Of a stretch of DNA of 64,000 nt, positions 60,483 through 64,000 are shown piece by piece; position 1 is the first letter of the stretch, and each line of letters opens with the position of its first letter. A program made the translations under genes and the position numbers. The stretch is from JAJTHC01 sp044348005 (GTDB taxonomy: Bacteria > Cyanobacteriota > Vampirovibrionia > Vampirovibrionales > JAJTHC01). The stretch spans positions 1 through 64,000 of the forward strand of contig JBIKTR010000002.1 of the NCBI GenBank assembly GCA_044348005.1. The letters run 5' to 3'. A model generated the notes under the pieces. The model was not told where the DNA came from and did not search any database. It worked only from the letters and a program-made list of their open reading frames with translations.

Positions 60483-61811
60483 TTAAATATAGTCTAAGGG
60501 GCTGGGCTTGTGGAGCGGGGGACGTTCAAAAGGACGCTTTAAACGGGTTCCTTCATCTTGGCTGTGTTGTTCCACATAATGGCGAGGCAGTAAATCCCCT
60601 AAAATACGACGACGGCACCGTTGTAATTGGCGCTGTTTGTAACGACTATGCGCAATATCACCCTCTTGATTTGCGATGTAGTGGGCTTTGTCGATGAATT
60701 GAATTTCATAAGGAAAGAAAAGTCGTTGCATGGTGCCCCCTTCATCCCCACGGGCAGGCACTTTGATTAATTGGCGTGTGGTAATGTGTAAGGCTCTGTA
60801 ATTGTTGTCACTATGTGGGTTGTGTTTTGAAAAGCTATTGTGAGGAAGCTTGGCATCAAGCTGTTGCAAGGTGCTTAGTAAGTCCATCCAAGACGGTAGC
60901 TTCCCATAAGCGTGGGGTTTTTCACTGTGAAGCGACGGATAATCTTCTGGGTGGTATTGTTGCCATAGGCTTTGAAATTCGTCTAAAGCAATGAGTGTAT
61001 TACGAGATCGTTCTGCTTTCACATTGCTAAAGACGAGTAACTGTGATTCCATTAAAATATCCAAGGCCACCAAGACATCTGGAATACTTTCCGTAATAAT
61101 GCGAATGCCAATGAAGTCGTCAATCAATTCAATACTATTTTCTTTTTTAGAAAGCAGTTTGATTAAAAGACTTTCCCGGCTTTTTTGTTCTTTAATTTCT
61201 AAACCGTATAGGGCGAGTTGCTTGTCACTGCCTGTTCGACCAATAATGACTTTTTCACTTTCAAGATCATAACGCATAATTTCGCCATAACCTTTTAAAA
61301 TCTGTTGACGAGCAGGTTCAATAATCTGCAAGCGAGGCGCATGTTCAATATGCGTTAGCGTATGTACGACTTTTAAAATAGCACACGCCCATCGACTTTG
61401 ATCGGTGCGAGGCAAAGCAGAAGCCACACAAAGTAAATCTACAATGTTGGGCTGTTTTAAGAAATTATTTGGCACATGAAGATGCAAGCGGGCAAACGCT
61501 GTTTCGCCTTCTCCCGCTTCAAGCAAACGGTTTTCAATAAAACTGACGGCTTCTTGCACCAAGTGACTAAGCCGTTGAACGTCTTGAGGATCGCTTAAAT
61601 CATAGCCATAGGTCATTAAAAAATGGTGGGCTTCTTCAGCGGTGCGAACTTGAATGGTCGTTTGTTCAATAATGGAAAGGCCTTGCACCAAACCGCTTAA
61701 TAATTGCCACGGCAGGGGGCGTTCTACAGAAGGGGGCTGAGGATCAAACACAATCTGTAAGCAAGGGAAGTCCTGCTGTTTTTCTGGGCTTTTGGGCGTG
61801 TTAATGTCCAT
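60483..61811 (-). CDS. RelA/SpoT-fold nucleotidyltransferase-like protein
   Basis: The 442-residue protein resembles the RelA/SpoT synthetase domain in its second half: KEQKSRESLLIKLLSKKENS (basic ATP loop), LIDDFIGIRIITESIPDVLV (Asp of the catalytic metal site), NNYRALHITTRQLIKVP (Tyr that stacks the nucleotide), FFPYEIQFIDKAHYIA (Glu). No HD hydrolase, TGS or ACT domains are present. The first 200 residues are unassigned. Possibly an alarmone-type synthetase or a divergent family (I recall a group annotated TIGR04552). The ATG at 61811 follows CAGGAAACC; in-frame ATGs further upstream lack a good ribosome binding site. It converges on dnaG with 14 bases between. Confidence 0.65.
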   Translation of the reverse strand: MDINTPKSPEKQQDFPCLQIVFDPQPPSVERPLPWQLLSGLVQGLSIIEQTTIQVRTAEEAHHFLMTYGYDLSDPQDVQRLSHLVQEAVSFIENRLLEAGEGETAFARLHLHVPNNFLKQPNIVDLLCVASALPRTDQSRWACAILKVVHTLTHIEHAPRLQIIEPARQQILKGYGEIMRYDLESEKVIIGRTGSDKQLALYGLEIKEQKSRESLLIKLLSKKENSIELIDDFIGIRIITESIPDVLVALDILMESQLLVFSNVKAERSRNTLIALDEFQSLWQQYHPEDYPSLHSEKPHAYGKLPSWMDLLSTLQQLDAKLPHNSFSKHNPHSDNNYRALHITTRQLIKVPARGDEGGTMQRLFFPYEIQFIDKAHYIANQEGDIAHSRYKQRQLQRCRRRILGDLLPRHYVEQHSQDEGTRLKRPFERPPLHKPSPLDYI

Positions 61812-61885
61812 TAAAGTGGTTTCCTGCTTATTAAAGAAAAGCCTTTCTTCAGTATTATAACACTTTTTCATTTTAAAAAACACTA

Positions 61886-62035
61886 TATAGCCAAGTTTAG
61901 AGTTTTCTGTACAGTAGGTTATTCTAGGAGCCTAGACTCGCAGATGGGTGAAGTGTACAAAGACGACCATAAGCACATCGAGAATCGTAGCGACAACGAA
62001 GAGACACTGTACAGGAAACTCTAAACTTGGCTATA
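61886..62035. repeat. MITE-like element, full copy with 30-bp inverted repeats (150 bp)
   Basis: Terminal inverted repeats of 30 bases (61886-61915 and 62006-62035) match at 29 of 30 positions, beginning TATAGCCAAGTTTAGAGTTT. The interior read in reverse complement has GTCTCTTCGTTGTCGCTACG, TGCTTATGGTCGTC, GTACAC and TCTAGGCTCCTAGAATA, the family core. The ends differ from the 5582/33794 copies, so this is a second subtype. Confidence 0.85.
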
Positions 62036-62036
62036 A

Positions 62037-62069
62037 AAGCAGGAGGATGCTTGAATCACCCTCCTGCTT
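62037..62069 (-). terminator. terminator of the chemotaxis cluster
   Basis: AAGCAGGAGG / CCTCCTGCTT stem with a 13-base loop, followed on the minus strand by TTATAG. Its tail adjoins the end of the MITE-like element. Confidence 0.75.
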
Positions 62070-62094
62070 CAACACTTAAAAATGGGCAGGGAAG

Positions 62095-62463
62095 CTAGGC
62101 CTTCACCGCACGCAATTGTTCAATTTTTTGGGAAAAATCTTCAGAACTAAAGGGCTTGACTAAATAGTTGTTCGCCCCTGCTTGAATGGCAATGACGACA
62201 TTATTGCGTTCACCTTCTGTGGTTACCATCATGATCGGGGTGGTGATTTGAGCTTCTCGCAATTTACGGACGACATCAATCCCCAATAAACCTGGCATAT
62301 TCCAATCCATTAGAATCAAATCAAAGTTTTCTTTTGAAGCAGCTTCCAAACCTTCAAGGCCGTCGGTGGCTTCGGTTACGTCTTCAATTCCACATTGCTT
62401 TAATTCACGAATAAGTACTTTACGCATTACAGCGGAATCATCTACAACTAAAACATTTATCAT
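62095..62463 (-). CDS. cheY: CheY-like response regulator
   Basis: Single-domain receiver of 122 residues. Acidic pocket DD in VLVVDDSAVMRKVL, phosphoacceptor Asp in LILMDWNMPGL, Thr in MMVTTEGE, and conserved Lys in YLVKPFSSEDF. No output domain. Phosphorylated by a CheA not in the window, it should act on motility or on the pilus machinery. Last gene in the run. Confidence 0.93.
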   Translation of the reverse strand: MINVLVVDDSAVMRKVLIRELKQCGIEDVTEATDGLEGLEAASKENFDLILMDWNMPGLLGIDVVRKLREAQITTPIMMVTTEGERNNVVIAIQAGANNYLVKPFSSEDFSQKIEQLRAVKA

Positions 62464-62530
62464 TATTATAACCTTTACCTAAACATTGAGGGATGCTAAA
62501 TTACCGACAACTAAACACGAGTTCCTTTAT

Positions 62531-63031
62531 TTAATAGGTTTGAAAGTTGACTTGAAGATGAAAAAGTTCACCTTCAATATCAAAAGACAAGAGCAAGTAG
62601 GATGTTTCAGGATTGCCTGTTTCAAGTTCAGTTCCCTCCCCTAAAACCACGCTTGGCAAAGAAAGACTGTATAAGGTGTTGTCTTCTTGAGACAAGGCCA
62701 CTTTCGTACGGCCTGAAATCATGTTAATGAGTTCACCCATACCATCAATCATATCTTCACGTTGTACGTCTTCTTTGGGAATACCGAGTAAACGACTGAC
62801 CATCAGTTTGGTCAACATTTCACTAAAGGAAAGGGCAAAGATGCCTTCTCCATGATCACCTGAAATACCTATGACGCTGGAAATATCGCCTTTAAACTTA
62901 AATGTTTTAACAGGCTTTACGTCTTGCAAGGTTACGGAAGTTCCTGCCATAATGCCTAAAACATCAGTGACAGAATCCATGAGGTTATGTACCAGTTTGG
63001 CATCTAACGCATTACGAAATTGGGTGTGCAT
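62531..63031 (-). CDS. cheX: CheX-family CheY-P phosphatase
   Basis: 166-residue protein of the CheC/CheX/FliY group with one phosphatase motif, E-x-x-N, in DGMGELINMISGRTK. The rest reads as the CheX-type fold (FKGDISSVIGISGDHGEGIF, LSFSEMLTKLMVSRLLGIPK). It would dephosphorylate one of the flanking CheY proteins. TGTTACA at 63124 lies about 90 bases upstream of its start, as in front of the coiled-coil paralogs. Confidence 0.88.
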   Translation of the reverse strand: MHTQFRNALDAKLVHNLMDSVTDVLGIMAGTSVTLQDVKPVKTFKFKGDISSVIGISGDHGEGIFALSFSEMLTKLMVSRLLGIPKEDVQREDMIDGMGELINMISGRTKVALSQEDNTLYSLSLPSVVLGEGTELETGNPETSYLLLSFDIEGELFHLQVNFQTY

Positions 63032-63144
63032 AAGGTAAACTCACTTTATTACTAGGGGTTAGTTGTGCGTTGTACTAGTACATTCGTCAAAGAAAGGGAA
63101 AGACTAAAGGCATTGTTAGAGTTTGTTACATTTATAAAAGAAAG

Positions 63145-63534
63145 CTAACTAAAGTCCAGCATTTCTTGCGGGAGGCATTCCATCATTTTGGTAAGTAGCT
63201 CATCTTCTGTAAAGGGTTTAGTCAAGTATTGAGCCGCCCCTGCTTTGATGGCCCCGATCATTTTTTCACGTTCGCCTTCTGTGGTAACAATCATGACGGG
63301 GATATTAGATAAAGCGGGATCTGCTTTGATGGACTTTAGCGTTTCTATGCCGTCCAAATTCGGCATATTACAATCCAGCAAAACGAGTTCTACATCCGCA
63401 GAATGGGCCTTGAGTTGTTCCAAACCTTGAAGACCATCTTCAGCTTCAAGCATGTCATAGCCGAGTGCTTGGATAGGGCCTCTCATAATTTTACGAATGA
63501 GACGAGAATCATCAACAGATAAGATGTAAGGCAT
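63145..63534 (-). CDS. CheY-like response regulator (second copy)
   Basis: 129-residue receiver domain with DD (LSVDDSRLIRKIM), phosphoacceptor Asp in VLLDCNMPNLDGI, Thr in MIVTTEGE and Lys in YLTKPFTEDE. Similar to the downstream cheY in the VTTEGER and KPF regions. The pair flank cheX. Both could be targets of CheA and CheX, or one a phosphate sink. Confidence 0.9.
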   Translation of the reverse strand: MPYILSVDDSRLIRKIMRGPIQALGYDMLEAEDGLQGLEQLKAHSADVELVLLDCNMPNLDGIETLKSIKADPALSNIPVMIVTTEGEREKMIGAIKAGAAQYLTKPFTEDELLTKMMECLPQEMLDFS

Positions 63535-63574
63535 AATTGAAGAATCCTTCTGATTATTAAAAATTAAAAAGGGT

Positions 63575-64000
63575 CTACCCTCTTAGTCTAAAAACGGTTG
63601 TTTTACCGATGCTTTGAGGGATGAAAGGGGTTTGCAAACCAGTGAGGTTTTCAGTGGCTCCTAAAACAAGGTAGCCATTAGGTTTAAGCATTTTTGCGAG
63701 ACGATTAAAGAGGAGTTGTCTAAATTCGGCACTAAAATAAATGGCCACGTTTCTTAGGCAAATAAGATCAAAGTTCTGGCCTACGCTATTGGTTAAGTCT
63801 TCGCCTAAGTTGGCGATCTTAAACTCGCATAAGGCTTTGACTTCATCTCGAACGACGTGGACTCTGCCTTGTGAGTCAAAGAATTTGTTCTTACGTTCAG
63901 GACTAATGCCACGGCCCATGGCCAAAATGTCATAACGCGCAAGTTTAGAAAGTGCAATTGAAGAAGAGGCAACGTCCGTCCCTAAAATATGAACCCGATG
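63575..64000 (-). CDS. cheR: CheR-type MCP methyltransferase, partial
   Basis: The frame is open to the right window edge, so the 5' part of the gene is missing. The visible C-terminal 141 or so codons include ILGTDVASSSIALSKLARYD (SAM-binding region), a FDLICLRNVAIYF motif (the FDxIxCRNVxIYF signature of CheR) and LAKMLKPNGYLVLGATENLT. It methylates glutamates of chemoreceptors. With cheY, cheX and cheY downstream it forms one minus-strand cluster. Confidence 0.9.
   Translation of the reverse strand, partial: HRVHILGTDVASSSIALSKLARYDILAMGRGISPERKNKFFDSQGRVHVVRDEVKALCEFKIANLGEDLTNSVGQNFDLICLRNVAIYFSAEFRQLLFNRLAKMLKPNGYLVLGATENLTGLQTPFIPQSIGKTTVFRLRG

Noticed and set aside
917..62035. Dispersed repeats as integron attC sites or tRNA-linked attachment sites
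   Set aside because: No integrase gene, no attC R' or R'' boxes, and copies do not flank cassettes. The terminal inverted repeats favour a MITE-like origin.

Overview
The window is a 64 kb stretch of a Gram-negative-type bacterial chromosome. It is densely coding, of moderate G+C, and carries no rRNA operon, prophage, insertion sequence or CRISPR array. Outer-membrane features support an envelope with two membranes: a secretin, lipoproteins with lipoboxes, a periplasmic thioredoxin/CcdA pair, WecE, and GtrA- and ArnT-like glycosylation enzymes. The DUF561/Ycf23 protein and the YggT/Ycf19 protein are typical of cyanobacteria and plastids, but no photosynthesis gene is seen. My inference, with low to moderate confidence, is a non-photosynthetic relative of Cyanobacteria (Vampirovibrionia/Melainabacteria-like).

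Layout. 0-5.5 kb: the 3' part of an alpha/beta-hydrolase-like protein without a catalytic triad, rpsL-rpsG (no fusA follows), a membrane protein coupled to rsmD, and a large Tyr/Pro/Asn-rich protein. 5.8-13.6 kb: an alpha-glucan block with a GT35 phosphorylase (PLP lysine apparently missing), a sugar ABC binding protein and one permease, a soluble histidine kinase and malQ. 13.9-16.3 kb: a YxPPQS-repeat protein and pepA. 16.4-23.1 kb: rimP-nusA-ylxR-infB-rbfA and an exonuclease III. 23.2-27.2 kb: DUF561, a class I aminotransferase, plsY and gpsA. 27.4-30.9 kb: an AT-rich membrane protein, infC-rpmI-rplT with an AUU start on infC, tRNA-Leu(CAG) and a chimeric membrane protein. 30.9-36.5 kb: dprA, thioredoxin lipoprotein plus CcdA, a J-domain protein, an M48 peptidase and a small coiled-coil protein. 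36.8-47.0 kb: surface sugar and glycosylation genes (Zn-dehydrogenase, RgpF-like, WecE, GtrA/ArnT-like/GT2), mutY-ndh and a D-aminopeptidase. 47.2-53.4 kb: a type IV pilus or type II secretion block (lipoprotein, secretin, PilB, PilC). 53.7-60.5 kb: dnaK, yggT, two more small coiled-coil proteins, and rpoD divergent from dnaG. 60.5-64 kb: a RelA/SpoT-like protein and a cheR-cheY-cheX-cheY cluster that runs off the right edge.

Three things look least described. First, a three-member family of about 110-residue coiled-coil proteins is encoded at 36.1, 56.1 and 56.7 kb, with a TGTTACA-type motif upstream of each copy. Second, an intergenic family of about 150 bp MITE-like elements has three full-length and three partial copies. 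Third, several proteins have unexpected active-site or architecture features: the phosphorylase without its PLP lysine, the hydrolase-fold protein without a triad, the J-domain protein with an unknown central domain, and the divergent RelA/SpoT-fold protein.

All assignments come from reading the sequence and from knowledge of the families. No database search was run, and coordinates of chosen starts are inferences from ribosome binding sites and family lengths.
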